Positions 49,836 through 59,151 of a stretch of 64,000 bases of DNA are shown here, in pieces. Numbering within the stretch: position 1 is the stretch's first letter; the number at the start of each line of letters is the position of its first letter. The translations under genes were made by a program, and so were the position numbers. Where the stretch lies: the NCBI RefSeq assembly GCF_011806525.1, contig NZ_JAAVKI010000001.1, forward strand, positions 186,001 through 250,000, read 5' to 3'. The DNA comes from Thalassospira sp. HF15. Lineage in GTDB: Bacteria; Pseudomonadota; Alphaproteobacteria; Rhodospirillales; Thalassospiraceae. The notes below the pieces were generated by a model. The model was given only the letters and a program-made list of their open reading frames with translations, was not told the DNA's origin and made no database searches.

Positions 49836-50300
49836 GTGCCGACGCATGCTGAGCGCAGGAAACTGCCCTATACGCCGGAACAGCTCTTTGATCTTGTCGC
49901 GGATATCGATTCCTACTCGGAATTTCTGCCGTGGTGTGTGGCATCGCGCGTGCGCAAGCGCGAGGGCGATGTCCTGAAAGCCGATCTGGTGATCGGGTTT
50001 AAGATGTTTCGCGAGAAATACACATCGAAAGTCACCCTGCAGCGCCCGGACCGGGTCGATGTCGAATATCTGCAGGGGCCGTTCAAGTACCTCAACAATC
50101 ACTGGGTGTTTGAAGAGGATGAAGACGGCGGCACGTCGCTTGATTTCTTTGTCGATTTCGAGTTTCGGTCAGCACTTTTACAGAAAATGATCGGCGTTGT
50201 GTTTAACGAAGCCGTCAAGATGATGGTGGGGGCGTTTGAAACGCGTGCACGCGAAGTGTATGGTGAACCGACTTTGCCCGCATCCGATCAGCGGGCCTAG
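49836..50300 (+). CDS. RatA/COQ10-like START-domain protein
   Basis: 154 residues, SRPBCC/START fold. LPYTPEQLFDLVADIDSYSEFLPWC and FKYLNNHWVFEE are the family marks. In mitochondria the relative COQ10 binds ubiquinone; the E. coli relative was reported as toxin RatA. A quinone-handling role is more likely in this lineage, but this is inference from the family. GTG start with AGGGGAGA ahead. Follows lipA after 44 bp. Confidence 0.88.
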   Translation: MPTHAERRKLPYTPEQLFDLVADIDSYSEFLPWCVASRVRKREGDVLKADLVIGFKMFREKYTSKVTLQRPDRVDVEYLQGPFKYLNNHWVFEEDEDGGTSLDFFVDFEFRSALLQKMIGVVFNEAVKMMVGAFETRAREVYGEPTLPASDQRA

Positions 50301-50310
50301 GTTCTAGCTT

Positions 50311-50817
50311 CTAGCGATCCAGCATTTCTTCGATCAGAGCAAAGGCCTTAAGGATGGTTGCCTTGCGCACAGCATGGCGATCACCGGGAAAGACGACATG
50401 TGTCGTGACGGTTTCCCGTCCCTTGGCGGCACAGCCAAAATGAACCAGTCCGACCGGTTTCGTGGCAGTGCCACCACCCGGACCGGCAATGCCGGTGACT
50501 GAAACGGCGATGGTTGCATTTGGCGCACGATCAAGCGCGCCTTCACACATCGCACGCGCGACCGGTTCTGAGACCGCGCCAAATTCGGCCAAAAGGTCGT
50601 TGCCAACGCCAATCAGGCTGTGTTTGGCCTCGTTCGAATAGGTGACAAACCCGCAATCAACCACCGATGAACTGCCATCAACACCGGTCAAGGTGCCGGT
50701 GATCAGGCCGCCAGTGCAGGATTCCGCCGTTGCGATCATCTCGCCTTTGGTCTTGCATCGTGTGATCAGTGCGCTCGCGGCATCCAGAAGATCCTGGTCA
50801 TTCATGATCTCGATCAT
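50311..50817 (-). CDS. pncC: Nicotinamide-nucleotide amidohydrolase PncC / CinA C-terminal domain
   Basis: 168 residues. Stand-alone CinA-C domain, which deamidates NMN to NaMN and recycles pyridine nucleotides. Motifs TAESCTGGLITGTLT, VTYSNEAK, AVSVTGIAGPGGGT and GLVHFG are intact. The N-terminal competence-damage domain of full CinA is absent, as in most proteobacterial PncC proteins. Start overlaps the pgpA stop (ATGA). Confidence 0.93.
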   Translation of the reverse strand: MIEIMNDQDLLDAASALITRCKTKGEMIATAESCTGGLITGTLTGVDGSSSVVDCGFVTYSNEAKHSLIGVGNDLLAEFGAVSEPVARAMCEGALDRAPNATIAVSVTGIAGPGGGTATKPVGLVHFGCAAKGRETVTTHVVFPGDRHAVRKATILKAFALIEEMLDR

Positions 50818-51311
50818 CCCACAGTCAGGTAAACGAGGATTGCCAGTGCGATCATGGCAAAGACACCGGCCAGCACATCATCAAACATGATGCCAAAGCC
50901 GCCACCCACGCGCCGGTCGACCCAGCGTATCGGCCAAGGTTTGATGACATCAAATATCCGGAATGCGATGAATGCCACCAAAAGCCAGACAACATCCATC
51001 CAGACACCGCCAAGCGGCACGACCAGCAGACACATCCACTGACCGACCACTTCGTCAATGACGATCTCGCCCGCGTCGTGGATGCCGAGCATATGGCTAT
51101 ACAAATGTGCCACCCAGATGCCGATGGCAAAGATTGCGATGCTGGCAAAGATAAGGGCGCTGTTGCCGCCATAGGTCCAGATCAGCCAGCCAAAGGGCAG
51201 GGCGGCAAATGATCCGGCCGTGCCGGGGGCCTTTGGGCTTTTACCGCTGTAAAACCAGGTAGCAGCAGCGGTGATCAGAAAACGGGAAAACGCCATTCGC
51301 AGCAAACGCAT
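50814..51311 (-). CDS. pgpA: Phosphatidylglycerophosphatase A
   Basis: 165 residues, inner membrane, about four helices. Dephosphorylates phosphatidylglycerol phosphate. Marks: GKSPKAPGTAGSFAALP, the acidic EIVIDEVVGQW and the end motif RRVGGGFGIMFDDVLAG. Overlaps pncC by 4 nt; both are co-transcribed. Confidence 0.94.
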   Translation of the reverse strand: MRLLRMAFSRFLITAAATWFYSGKSPKAPGTAGSFAALPFGWLIWTYGGNSALIFASIAIFAIGIWVAHLYSHMLGIHDAGEIVIDEVVGQWMCLLVVPLGGVWMDVVWLLVAFIAFRIFDVIKPWPIRWVDRRVGGGFGIMFDDVLAGVFAMIALAILVYLTVG

Positions 51312-51515
51312 ATGATGTGAAAGATTGTGATAGGTAACACAGCATAGGGGCTTGAGGTGAAAATTTTGCGATTAAGGATGTGTTAACGGGCTTGCTTGAA
51401 GGCCGAGTTAAAGGTAGCGTAAAGAAAAGACAAAAGTCTCAGGCGGGGTCATAGAAACTCTGCATATCCGGGCAACCGGGCGTGCATACGAGCAATTAGG
51501 GGTTAGACACTGAAT

Positions 51516-52841
51516 ATGTCGGCGTTTGAACGCATTCGTCGGTTGGTGGATAAATGGTTTCCGGATCGGCAGTTACTTGTCCGGTCGAATGATTCCGTTT
51601 ACCAGCTTCGGCTTGGAAAATACGCGCAGCTCACGTTGGCCTCTTTCGGGGCGGCAGCTATTACCTGGACGGTCGGCGTTACAGGATATAGCTGGTATCT
51701 TGATCAGCGCCTTGCAATGCGTGAAGAGCAGCTTTTCAGAAGCGAGCTTTCCTATAACCGCCTGATTGCCCGCGTGACTGAAAGCCAACGCCGTTTTGGC
51801 GAGATTACCGCCCAGATGGAAGATACCCATCGCAATCTGTTGTCGATGGCTGAAAAGAACCTGCAGCTTCAGGCGCGGGTCCAGGATTACACCTCCAAAC
51901 TTGCGTCCAGCGAGAAGGAGAAAGTCCGGATTTCAGCTCTTCGCACGTCGATGGATAACCAGATGAATGCGCTGCAGGGGCAGATTGACGGCATTACCAA
52001 TCGCAATCTGGCACTGCGCGATGAGTTGGAAACTGTTGAAACCGTGATGTCGCGGGTCATGCGCGAGCGTGATCAGGCCTTGCAGCGATCCAAAAAGCTT
52101 CAGGGCGAGCTAAGCGATGCGCGCCAGCGGATTGCGGATTTGCATTCGATCCAGCAGCAGGCGATGCAACGTGTGGCCCAGACGGCGGATACCACCATTC
52201 TTGAACTTGAGAATGTTCTGGAAATGACGGGTCTTCAGCCGGAAACGTTTGTTCTGCCGCCAATGAAGCCGCAGCAGCCCGGTGTTGGTGGTCCGTTCGT
52301 GGCGTTTGAGCCCGAACATCCGCAGGACGAAGAATTTGTGAATACGGCAGTGGCATTGAATGATCGTATGGATCACCTTGCCAATCTGCATGACAGGATA
52401 AAGAAGACGCCAATCGGGGAACCGGCGGCGAAATACTATCTATCGAGCTCTTTCGGCAAGCGAAAAGACCCGATCAATGGTCGCTGGGCTTTTCATTCCG
52501 GCGTCGATCTTGCCGGGCCGATCAAGACCCCAATTTTGGCAACTGCACCGGGCAAGGTGGTGCATGCCGGATGGAGTGGCAAATACGGGAAGATGGTCGA
52601 ACTTGATCATGGGAACGGCGTTCGAACCCGCTATGGCCACCTATACAAGGTCCTCGTAAAGAAGGGCGATGACGTGCAGTACCAGGATCACATCGCCCTG
52701 ATGGGCAGCACGGGCCGCAGTACCGGTAGTCACGTGCATTATGAAGTTCTGGTCAATAATAAGCCGGTCAATCCTGTAAAATTTATTGAGGCGGGACGTT
52801 ATGTTTTCAAAAGCGAGCAAGAAGACACAAACAACGACTAA
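51516..52841 (+). CDS. M23 family metallopeptidase with coiled coil
   Basis: 441 residues. One transmembrane helix at about 38-58 (LTLASFGAAAITWTVGVTGY), a long periplasmic coiled coil at about 75-230, a Pro-rich linker, and a LytM/M23 domain at about 325-430. Zinc ligands of the type HxxxD and HxH are seen in WAFHSGVDLAGP and TGSHVHYEV. Likely a peptidoglycan endopeptidase. The bactofilin gene starts inside its 3' end, an arrangement that links cell-wall cutting with a cytoskeletal scaffold, as known for bactofilin-peptidase pairs that set cell shape. Confidence 0.92.
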   Translation: MSAFERIRRLVDKWFPDRQLLVRSNDSVYQLRLGKYAQLTLASFGAAAITWTVGVTGYSWYLDQRLAMREEQLFRSELSYNRLIARVTESQRRFGEITAQMEDTHRNLLSMAEKNLQLQARVQDYTSKLASSEKEKVRISALRTSMDNQMNALQGQIDGITNRNLALRDELETVETVMSRVMRERDQALQRSKKLQGELSDARQRIADLHSIQQQAMQRVAQTADTTILELENVLEMTGLQPETFVLPPMKPQQPGVGGPFVAFEPEHPQDEEFVNTAVALNDRMDHLANLHDRIKKTPIGEPAAKYYLSSSFGKRKDPINGRWAFHSGVDLAGPIKTPILATAPGKVVHAGWSGKYGKMVELDHGNGVRTRYGHLYKVLVKKGDDVQYQDHIALMGSTGRSTGSHVHYEVLVNNKPVNPVKFIEAGRYVFKSEQEDTNND

Positions 52842-53256
52842 AAGCAGCGGCAACTCGAGTGCCGAGAAAAAGGGTGGCCTTTCGGTCATCAACGCAGATC
52901 TCCGTGTTACCGGTGATTTGATTTCGGAATCCGATGTTCAGGTGGATGGTTCGGTCAATGGCGATATTCGCACCCGAACGCTTACCATCGGCCAGAATGG
53001 CGAAGTGCGCGGCGAAATCGTTGCCGAGAAAATCCGCATTTGCGGTACTGTTGTCGGTCAGGTCCGGGCGAAAGATGTTTCCCTTTCGGAAACCGCACGC
53101 ATGATCGGTGACATTCTTCATGAAAGCCTGTCAATCGAACCGGGCGCCCATATCGAAGGCCATTGCCGCCGCATCGAAAGTGCGGAAGAAGGCGGTCTGA
53201 CGGTTATTCAGGCGGGCCAGGTGGTTGCGGCCAACGTGAAGAAAGAAAACAAATAA
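52801..53256 (+). CDS. Bactofilin family protein
   Basis: 151 residues. Central beta-helical DUF583 domain at about 30-130 with regular short repeats (VQVDGSVNGDIRTRTLTIGQNGEV), framed by disordered basic ends. Such proteins polymerise without nucleotides under the inner membrane. Start at ATG 52801 (MFSKASKK), 41 nt before the end of the M23 gene in another frame, with GGCGGGA upstream; the two proteins are probably made together and may interact. Confidence 0.92.
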   Translation: MFSKASKKTQTTTKSSGNSSAEKKGGLSVINADLRVTGDLISESDVQVDGSVNGDIRTRTLTIGQNGEVRGEIVAEKIRICGTVVGQVRAKDVSLSETARMIGDILHESLSIEPGAHIEGHCRRIESAEEGGLTVIQAGQVVAANVKKENK

Positions 53257-53326
53257 TCGCTTAAGTGATTTGTTGTTGTTTCGGGATGGCGGGTCCGGCC
53301 GTTTCTGAAACTGCTGGCAGAAATAG

Positions 53327-53364
53327 AAAAGGCAGGTTCCGTGTTTCGGACCTGCCTTTTTCTT
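53327..53364. terminator. Terminator between the bactofilin and HAD genes
   Basis: AAAAGGCAGGTTCC (53327-53340) / GGACCTGCCTTTT (53348-53360), one bulged base, T tract on both strands. Serves the convergent pair. Confidence 0.8.
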
Positions 53365-53383
53365 TTGTGCGTTTTGAGTCGTA

Positions 53384-54082
53384 TCAGGCCTTTTGGGGCT
53401 CACCGACCAGCGGCAACAATTCATCAAGGCCGTTCAGAACCACATCTGCAGTGTGCGACAGACGTTCGGCCGGATTATGTGCCCGGTTGATCCAGGCGGT
53501 GCGAAAACCGAAATGCCCGGCACCGGCAATGTCCCAGCCATTTGACGACTGGAAGGAAATCTCGGCCGGTTCGACTTCAAGCTTGTCGACAGCCAGCTGA
53601 TAGACATCGGGATGCGGCTTGTAGGTTTTGAGATCATCAACACAAATGATCTGATCAAACAGCGATAGAATGCCGGATGTCTTGGCAGCCGAGATCAGCA
53701 TGTGCTTGGCACCATTGGACAGGATGGCAAGCTTGTGCCCCTTATCCTTAAGGGTTTTAAGCGTTTCGACGACTTCCGGGAAGGTATCGAGCGACAGATA
53801 GGTTTCCATCAGCTTGGCGCGCAGGATCGGGTCTTTTTTGCCAATCTGATCAAGTGCGTAATCAAGTGCATCACCGGTAACAGTCCAGAAATCGGCAAAG
53901 TCGCCCATCAGGCTGCGCAGCCAGGTATATTCCAGCTGTTTCTGACGCCACAGTGCGGATAGCCGGTCGGCCTCGTCACCGACGCTGTCGCGCAATTTGG
54001 CGACGGCTGATCCAACGTCAAACAGGGTGCCATAGGCATCGAAGACAAAAGCACGGCAGGAAGACAGTGCGTTATCGGACAT
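53384..54082 (-). CDS. Haloacid dehalogenase type II (HAD superfamily)
   Basis: 232 residues. L-2-haloacid dehalogenase group. Nucleophile Asp in FVFDAYGTLFD, Ser-Asn in LAILSNGAK, Lys in KTYKPHPDVY, and SSNGWDIAGAGHFGF, the mark of the dehalogenase type. Hydrolytic release of halide from short 2-haloacids is the family activity; the true substrate here is not shown. The frame is open up to 54145, but MSDNALSS with AGAGG ahead on the coding strand is the better start. Confidence 0.9.
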   Translation of the reverse strand: MSDNALSSCRAFVFDAYGTLFDVGSAVAKLRDSVGDEADRLSALWRQKQLEYTWLRSLMGDFADFWTVTGDALDYALDQIGKKDPILRAKLMETYLSLDTFPEVVETLKTLKDKGHKLAILSNGAKHMLISAAKTSGILSLFDQIICVDDLKTYKPHPDVYQLAVDKLEVEPAEISFQSSNGWDIAGAGHFGFRTAWINRAHNPAERLSHTADVVLNGLDELLPLVGEPQKA

Positions 54083-54160
54083 GTTGCTGACCTCTTCTGA
54101 CAAGCAGTATTGATCAAAGATGGGTGGTTGGCTCAGGACGCGCAAACAAAGAATTGGTCC

Positions 54161-56197
54161 TTATTCTGCGTCGCTCACTGTATCGCTTTGGCCCATGGCG
54201 ATCTCGTCACGGGCGAAACGCCGACGATAGACGTAGGTTCCTTCCATTACGCGCTGAACGTAATTTCGGGTCTCGCTATAGGGGATCATTTCGATCCAGT
54301 CGACCAGATCGACTTCCGGATCACGCGGATCACCATATTCATTGATCCATTGGCGAACACGGGTTGGCCCGGCATTGTAGCTGGCAATTGTCAGGACTTC
54401 CTGACCATCCCAGCGATCAAGCAAACGGCGCAAATAGGCGCGACCGACTGCAATGTTAAAGGACGGGTCGCCAGTCAAACGGTCGGTGTCGTAATCGAGT
54501 TTGAGCGACTGTGCCATGCGCTTGGCCGTGGCGGGCATCAACTGCATCAACCCGCGCGCACCGGCAGAGGAAATCGCATGCGGATTAAACAGACTTTCCT
54601 GACGCATGATGGCATGCACCAGTGCCGGGTCCGGGGCGCGACCAAGCGGAACGTGTTCATGGATCGGGTAGGCGGCATCAAGATAGCCGCTTCCGGTCCG
54701 AATGCTGCGCTTGGCGGCAATGATACCAAGGTCGGCACGGCCATATTCGCGTGCCAGATCGGTCGCCATGGCAAGATATTCCGGTTCATCATGTTCATAA
54801 ACCAGCGCCATGATGAACGGCCGGATGATATTGCCAAGGCCCATTTCGCCAAGTTTGCGGATAACCTGGGTGAGTTCCTGTGCCTCGAACGCGGCGCGCT
54901 GTTCGGCTGTCGGGACCGGTTGTTCGACCGAATAGGATGGCTTGCTGCCAAGTTTGTCGATGGCAAGCTGACCATAGAAGGTATGGGCATGCTCGGAGGC
55001 AATCCTGTACCATTCCTTGGCGCGTTTTTCATCGCCAAGGGCCTCGTTGGCGCGACCGGCCCAATAGGAGCCGCGTGCAAGGCTGATCGGGTATTGCACG
55101 ACATCATAAAGGTTCTGGAAATGGGTCAGCGCAATGTCGGCATCACCCAGAAATTCCAGCGCGATCCAGCCTGCATACCATTCGGCTTCGGCGATATCGC
55201 CGGGATCAACCTGCCCGTGATTGGCGACCAGGCGATAGGCATCGGTAATATGGCCCTTTTGCAGGGCACGGCGCGCAAGAATGGCCTTTTCCAGCCACCA
55301 GTACTGCGGACGGATCGAGATATAGGCGAGATCGTTGGCCTGTGACAGCAACAGATCGCGGGCATCCTGATCACGGTCCTTTTTGCGGCGCCAGCGTACG
55401 CGTTCATAAATCAGCCCCGGATCATCGCGGTATTTTTCCGGCACGCGGTTAATCGCACCGTCAACACCACCGCGCATGGCGCGCAGGGCCGCGCGGGCTT
55501 CTGCCAGGCGGCGATAATCGTCGCTGACATGTTTCATCATGCGCGCAGCCGTTGTCAGGCGACCTTCCCACAGCAGGCGATCAAGGCGCTGTTCGTGGGT
55601 TTCCTGATCAATATATTCGCCGTAGCGATCCAAGAAGCGGCGTTCCTGTCCACGGCCGAAATTCTCGTTAATCCAGCTGTGACGCACCAATGCAATGGCC
55701 GCCGATTCCTGTCCTGCGCCCAACAATGCCTTGATCTGGCGGGTTGCGCCATCTGCCGTCACCGGCGCAGAGCGTTTGAACCATGCCAGAATTTCTTCAT
55801 CGGGCACGGCATCGGTCATGGCTTCTTCGGCGCGTTGACGCAACAGCGCCTGGCTGGGCCATTTCGGGTGAGCATCAATAAAAGTGGTGATTTCCTCGAA
55901 ACTGTGCCCGGAATTGGGTGCGGTCAGCATCATCCACTCGGCTGCCTTTTGCAGCAGGGGATCATCAAAATTGGTCAGGAGCTGCTTGAAGGTGTCTGTC
56001 TTGCCATCCTCGACAGCATCGAGAAAGGCGTTCAGACGTGCGCGGCTGACAGCAGAATAAAGTGGTGAGGGCGGCTGGGTTTGAAGAACGCTGTCTTCAT
56101 TCGTCGCTGCCTGCACCTGATAACTACCTGGTATCAGTACCGATAAGCCCAGTGCCAATGCGCAGATCGAAATCTTGCGGAAAGACGCTTGCGCCAT
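54161..56197 (-). CDS. slt: Soluble lytic murein transglycosylase (Slt70-like)
   Basis: 678 residues. Signal peptide ending near VQAATNE, a long helical superhelix (TPR-like U-shaped domain, about 40-470), and a C-terminal lysozyme-like SLT domain at about 500-640: HAIMRQESLFNPHAISSAGA with the catalytic Glu, then GLMQLMPATAK and IASYNAGPTRVRQW. Cleaves peptidoglycan glycan strands to 1,6-anhydro ends. Divergent from dapA. Confidence 0.95.
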   Translation of the reverse strand: MAQASFRKISICALALGLSVLIPGSYQVQAATNEDSVLQTQPPSPLYSAVSRARLNAFLDAVEDGKTDTFKQLLTNFDDPLLQKAAEWMMLTAPNSGHSFEEITTFIDAHPKWPSQALLRQRAEEAMTDAVPDEEILAWFKRSAPVTADGATRQIKALLGAGQESAAIALVRHSWINENFGRGQERRFLDRYGEYIDQETHEQRLDRLLWEGRLTTAARMMKHVSDDYRRLAEARAALRAMRGGVDGAINRVPEKYRDDPGLIYERVRWRRKKDRDQDARDLLLSQANDLAYISIRPQYWWLEKAILARRALQKGHITDAYRLVANHGQVDPGDIAEAEWYAGWIALEFLGDADIALTHFQNLYDVVQYPISLARGSYWAGRANEALGDEKRAKEWYRIASEHAHTFYGQLAIDKLGSKPSYSVEQPVPTAEQRAAFEAQELTQVIRKLGEMGLGNIIRPFIMALVYEHDEPEYLAMATDLAREYGRADLGIIAAKRSIRTGSGYLDAAYPIHEHVPLGRAPDPALVHAIMRQESLFNPHAISSAGARGLMQLMPATAKRMAQSLKLDYDTDRLTGDPSFNIAVGRAYLRRLLDRWDGQEVLTIASYNAGPTRVRQWINEYGDPRDPEVDLVDWIEMIPYSETRNYVQRVMEGTYVYRRRFARDEIAMGQSDTVSDAE

Positions 56198-56405
56198 GTG
56201 ATGTTCCCCTTGTGCCTTGCGGCAACGAATGCTCTCTTGAGCCGCGCATTATGGCAGCGAAATCGACAAAAGCCAAACAGTCCTGACGGGAAATTTCAGA
56301 GCCAATCCTCCATCGTTCGGATTATTGTATACAGTGCTTGCGGGAAACCCCAACAGCGGCTATTTTCGCGACCGCTTTCAATACATCCCGAATTTGGAGA
56401 TCTCT

Positions 56406-57287
56406 ATGTTTAAGGGTTCAATCACAGCTTTGATCACACCATTCACGCAAGATGGTGCGATTGATGAAAAGGCGTTCCAGTCTTTTGTGGATTGGCAACT
56501 TAAACAGGGCACGACTGGTGTTGTGCCAGTCGGAACCACCGGTGAATCGCCGACCCTAAGCCATGCCGAGCACCATCGCGTTGTCGAACTGGCACTTGAA
56601 GTTGCCAAGGGTCGTGGTCCGGTGATCGCCGGAACGGGGTCAAACTCGACCGCGGAAGCGGTTTCGCTGACCCGTCATGCGCAGAATGCCGGTGCGGATG
56701 CCGCGCTTGTTGTTACCCCATATTATAACAAGCCGACCCAGAAAGGTCTGTATGCGCATTACAAGGCAGTTCACGACGCAACCGACATCCCGATTGTAAT
56801 TTACAACATACCGGGCCGTTCGATCGTGGATATGAGCGTCGATACCATGGCGGAACTGGCGAAATTGCCGCGTATTGTCGGGGTTAAAGATGCCACCAGC
56901 GATCTGGAACGGCCGGCGCTGACACGTCTGGCGTCGGGGGCGGATTTCTGCCAGCTTTCTGGCGAGGATGGCACGATTGTTCCGTTCCTGGCACAAGGTG
57001 GGCATGGCTGCATTTCTGTGACCTCGAACATCGCACCGAAATTGTGTGCTGATCTGCATGCGGCATGGGCGGCAGGGAACATTTCGAAAGTTCAGGAGTT
57101 GAACTATCGATTGATGCCGGTTCACAAGGCGATGTTCTGTGAAGCAAGCCCGGGACCGGTAAAATACGCCGCCGAGCTTCTTGGCCTGTGTGACAGCCAG
57201 ATGCGTCTGCCGATGGTCGAGATTGCCGAAGAATCCAAACGCAAGGTCGAAGCCGCGCTGAAGAACGCTGGTATTCTCGGCCATTAA
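56406..57287 (+). CDS. dapA: 4-hydroxy-tetrahydrodipicolinate synthase
   Basis: 293 residues, TIM barrel. Condenses aspartate semialdehyde and pyruvate for lysine and diaminopimelate synthesis. Motifs [23 protein letters not shown] with the catalytic Tyr, and [11 protein letters not shown] with the Schiff-base Lys. The frame is open from 56325; [13 protein letters not shown] at 56406 with TTGGAGA ahead is the start. Together with the transglycosylase and M23 genes this makes a loose cell-wall neighbourhood. Confidence 0.97.
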   Translation: MFKGSITALITPFTQDGAIDEKAFQSFVDWQLKQGTTGVVPVGTTGESPTLSHAEHHRVVELALEVAKGRGPVIAGTGSNSTAEAVSLTRHAQNAGADAALVVTPYYNKPTQKGLYAHYKAVHDATDIPIVIYNIPGRSIVDMSVDTMAELAKLPRIVGVKDATSDLERPALTRLASGADFCQLSGEDGTIVPFLAQGGHGCISVTSNIAPKLCADLHAAWAAGNISKVQELNYRLMPVHKAMFCEASPGPVKYAAELLGLCDSQMRLPMVEIAEESKRKVEAALKNAGILGH

Positions 57288-57304
57288 GCGATAACAAGCG
57301 TCTT

Positions 57305-57781
57305 ATGGCACCCAAAAAAGAAACAAGTAACAACAAGATTGTCGCGCAAAACAGGCGGGCCCGCTTTGACTATTTCCTGACGGAAACGTTCGAAGCCGGC
57401 ATCGCCTTGCGCGGTACAGAAGTCAAATCGCTGCGCGATGGCAAGGGTAATATTCAGGAATCCTACGCCGAAGCGAAGAACGGCGAAGTGTGGCTGATCA
57501 ACGCTTATATCCCTGAATATCAAAGTAAAATGCCGTTCGGCCACGAAGAGCGTCGACCGCGCAAGCTGCTGTTGCACAAACGCGAAATCACCAAGATGCA
57601 CGATGCCCTGAACAAGAAGGGTTTCACCCTTGTTCCGGTCAAACTGTATTTCAATGAGCGCGGTATTGCGAAACTTGAACTCGCCATTGCCGAGGGCAAG
57701 AAAAAGGCCGACAAGCGCGAAGCAGTTAAAGAGCGCGATTGGCAGCGCGACAAGGCGCGTCTAATGCGCGACTTTGGCTGA
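57305..57781 (+). CDS. smpB: SsrA-binding protein SmpB
   Basis: 158 residues, OB-fold. Binds tmRNA and brings it to stalled ribosomes. [25 protein letters not shown] N-terminus, [17 protein letters not shown], and a basic C-terminal helix ([15 protein letters not shown]). The ssrA gene itself is not in the window. dapA-smpB is a usual alphaproteobacterial order. Confidence 0.97.
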   Translation: MAPKKETSNNKIVAQNRRARFDYFLTETFEAGIALRGTEVKSLRDGKGNIQESYAEAKNGEVWLINAYIPEYQSKMPFGHEERRPRKLLLHKREITKMHDALNKKGFTLVPVKLYFNERGIAKLELAIAEGKKKADKREAVKERDWQRDKARLMRDFG

Positions 57782-57834
57782 TTACGATATCCGTCGCGGC
57801 TAAGTGACTTGCCGAGAGCATGTGAAGAAAGATT

Positions 57835-57874
57835 AAATGGCGCTGACATGGTGAACATGTTGGCGCCATTTTTC
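57835..57874 (+). terminator. Terminator after smpB
   Basis: AAATGGCGC (57835-57843) / GCGCCATTT (57863-57871) with an inner CATG/CATG pairing, then T-rich sequence. Confidence 0.7.
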
Positions 57875-57905
57875 GTATGGATACTCAGTAACGAGGGAAT
57901 ACCCG

Positions 57906-58565
57906 GTGACAGAAAGCTTTTCAGGCAAGATCAAAGACAAGCTGATTGCGGCCAAGCGTAAATGGGCCGAAGACGGGCGTTTGATCACGGGCGCGCCGGA
58001 CACTGCGCGCGAAAATCGCCTGCCGCCGGGGCAGCGCCTTGTGACGGATTGGCCGGTTCTGGACCTTGGTATCACACCGCATGTTTCGCCTGAGGACTAT
58101 CAGCTTGAAATTAACGGGCAGGTCAGAAAACCGGTGACGCTGAGTTTTGCCGAGTTGCTTGATTTGCCGCATGTGACGGCGAAGAACGACATACATTGTG
58201 TAACCAGCTGGTCGCGGTACGACAACCACTGGCAGGGCGTGCTGGCCACGACACTGGCAGAGATGGTTGGGCCATTGCCTGCAGCGCGCCACGTTCTGTT
58301 CACTGGCCATGATGGTTACACGACCAACGTGCGGATCGAACAGTTTCTCGATGATGATGTGCTTTTGGCCCACCATTGGGAAGGTGAGCCCCTTGGTGAA
58401 GAGCATGGCGGGCCGTTGCGGGTTGTGATCCCCAAGCTTTATTTCTGGAAAAGCGCCAAATGGGTTCGAAAGATCACTTTTGCCCGCGATGATAAGCCGG
58501 GCTTCTGGGAAGAGCGTGGATATCACAACAATGCCGACCCATGGACGGAGGAGCGCTATGAATAG
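57906..58565 (+). CDS. Sulfite oxidase-like molybdopterin oxidoreductase (YuiH type)
   Basis: 219 residues. Sulfite-oxidase Mo-pterin fold: the cofactor Cys in DIHCVTSWSRYDNHW, then GHDGYTTNV, and GGPLRVVIPKLYFWKSAKW. No Tat or Sec signal: the N-terminus is a charged helix, so it appears cytosolic, in contrast to periplasmic MsrP. Substrate unknown. GTG start. It overlaps the following peroxidase gene by 8 nt. Its cofactor depends on the pathway that includes MoaC encoded at 22832. Confidence 0.9.
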   Translation: MTESFSGKIKDKLIAAKRKWAEDGRLITGAPDTARENRLPPGQRLVTDWPVLDLGITPHVSPEDYQLEINGQVRKPVTLSFAELLDLPHVTAKNDIHCVTSWSRYDNHWQGVLATTLAEMVGPLPAARHVLFTGHDGYTTNVRIEQFLDDDVLLAHHWEGEPLGEEHGGPLRVVIPKLYFWKSAKWVRKITFARDDKPGFWEERGYHNNADPWTEERYE

Positions 58566-59121
58566 GTGGCAATTCGTTGTATTCTCTATCTTTACGATTG
58601 TTTTTGCGAGTTTGTCCTGGAGGGAGACAATGGCATCGGATGATGCGCCATCGGCATATGATTTTTCTTTCCCGGCGATTGATGCCGGTGAAATCCATTT
58701 GTCAGAGTATAATGACAAGGTCGTTTTACTGGTGAATACCGCATCGATGTGCGGGTTTACGCCGCAATATACCGGCCTTCAGAAATTGTGGGAAGATTAC
58801 CGCGACGAGGGGCTTGTGGTGCTTGGCGTGCCATCGGCCGATTTTGGCGGTCAGGAATATAGCGAGGATGCCGACATCCTTGATTTCTGCGAAGTCAATT
58901 TTGATGTCGACTTCCCGATGACTTCAAAAACCACGGTCAAGGGCCCGGATGCGCACCCATTCTATAAATGGGCGGAGCAGGAACTGGGGGCTGAAAATGC
59001 CCCGCAATGGAATTTCCATAAGTATCTGATTGGCCGTGATGGCAAGCTTGTTCAAAGCTTTGACAGCCGCACCAAGCCGGAAGACGAGGAAATTGTCAGC
59101 GCCATTCGCGCAAGCCTGTAG
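58558..59121 (+). CDS. Glutathione peroxidase family protein, exported
   Basis: 187 residues. An N-terminal signal or anchor helix (FVVFSIFTIVFASLSW) leads to a thioredoxin-fold peroxidase domain: VNTASMCGFTPQYTGLQ with the peroxidatic Cys, VPSADFGGQE with the Gln, and PQWNFHKYL with the Trp. A Cys stands where animal enzymes have selenocysteine; such proteins usually use thioredoxin. The signal places it in the periplasm or on the membrane. ATG 58558 lies in the end of the oxidoreductase gene. Confidence 0.9.
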   Translation: MNRWQFVVFSIFTIVFASLSWRETMASDDAPSAYDFSFPAIDAGEIHLSEYNDKVVLLVNTASMCGFTPQYTGLQKLWEDYRDEGLVVLGVPSADFGGQEYSEDADILDFCEVNFDVDFPMTSKTTVKGPDAHPFYKWAEQELGAENAPQWNFHKYLIGRDGKLVQSFDSRTKPEDEEIVSAIRASL

Positions 59122-59151
59122 GGCCGATAAGTGATCTGACGTGGCGGCGGG

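Noticed and set aside
50300..50340. Repeated CTAG-containing short blocks between the RatA-like and pncC genes
   Set aside because: Too short (about 6 bp) and without stem or T tract to be called a terminator or repeat.
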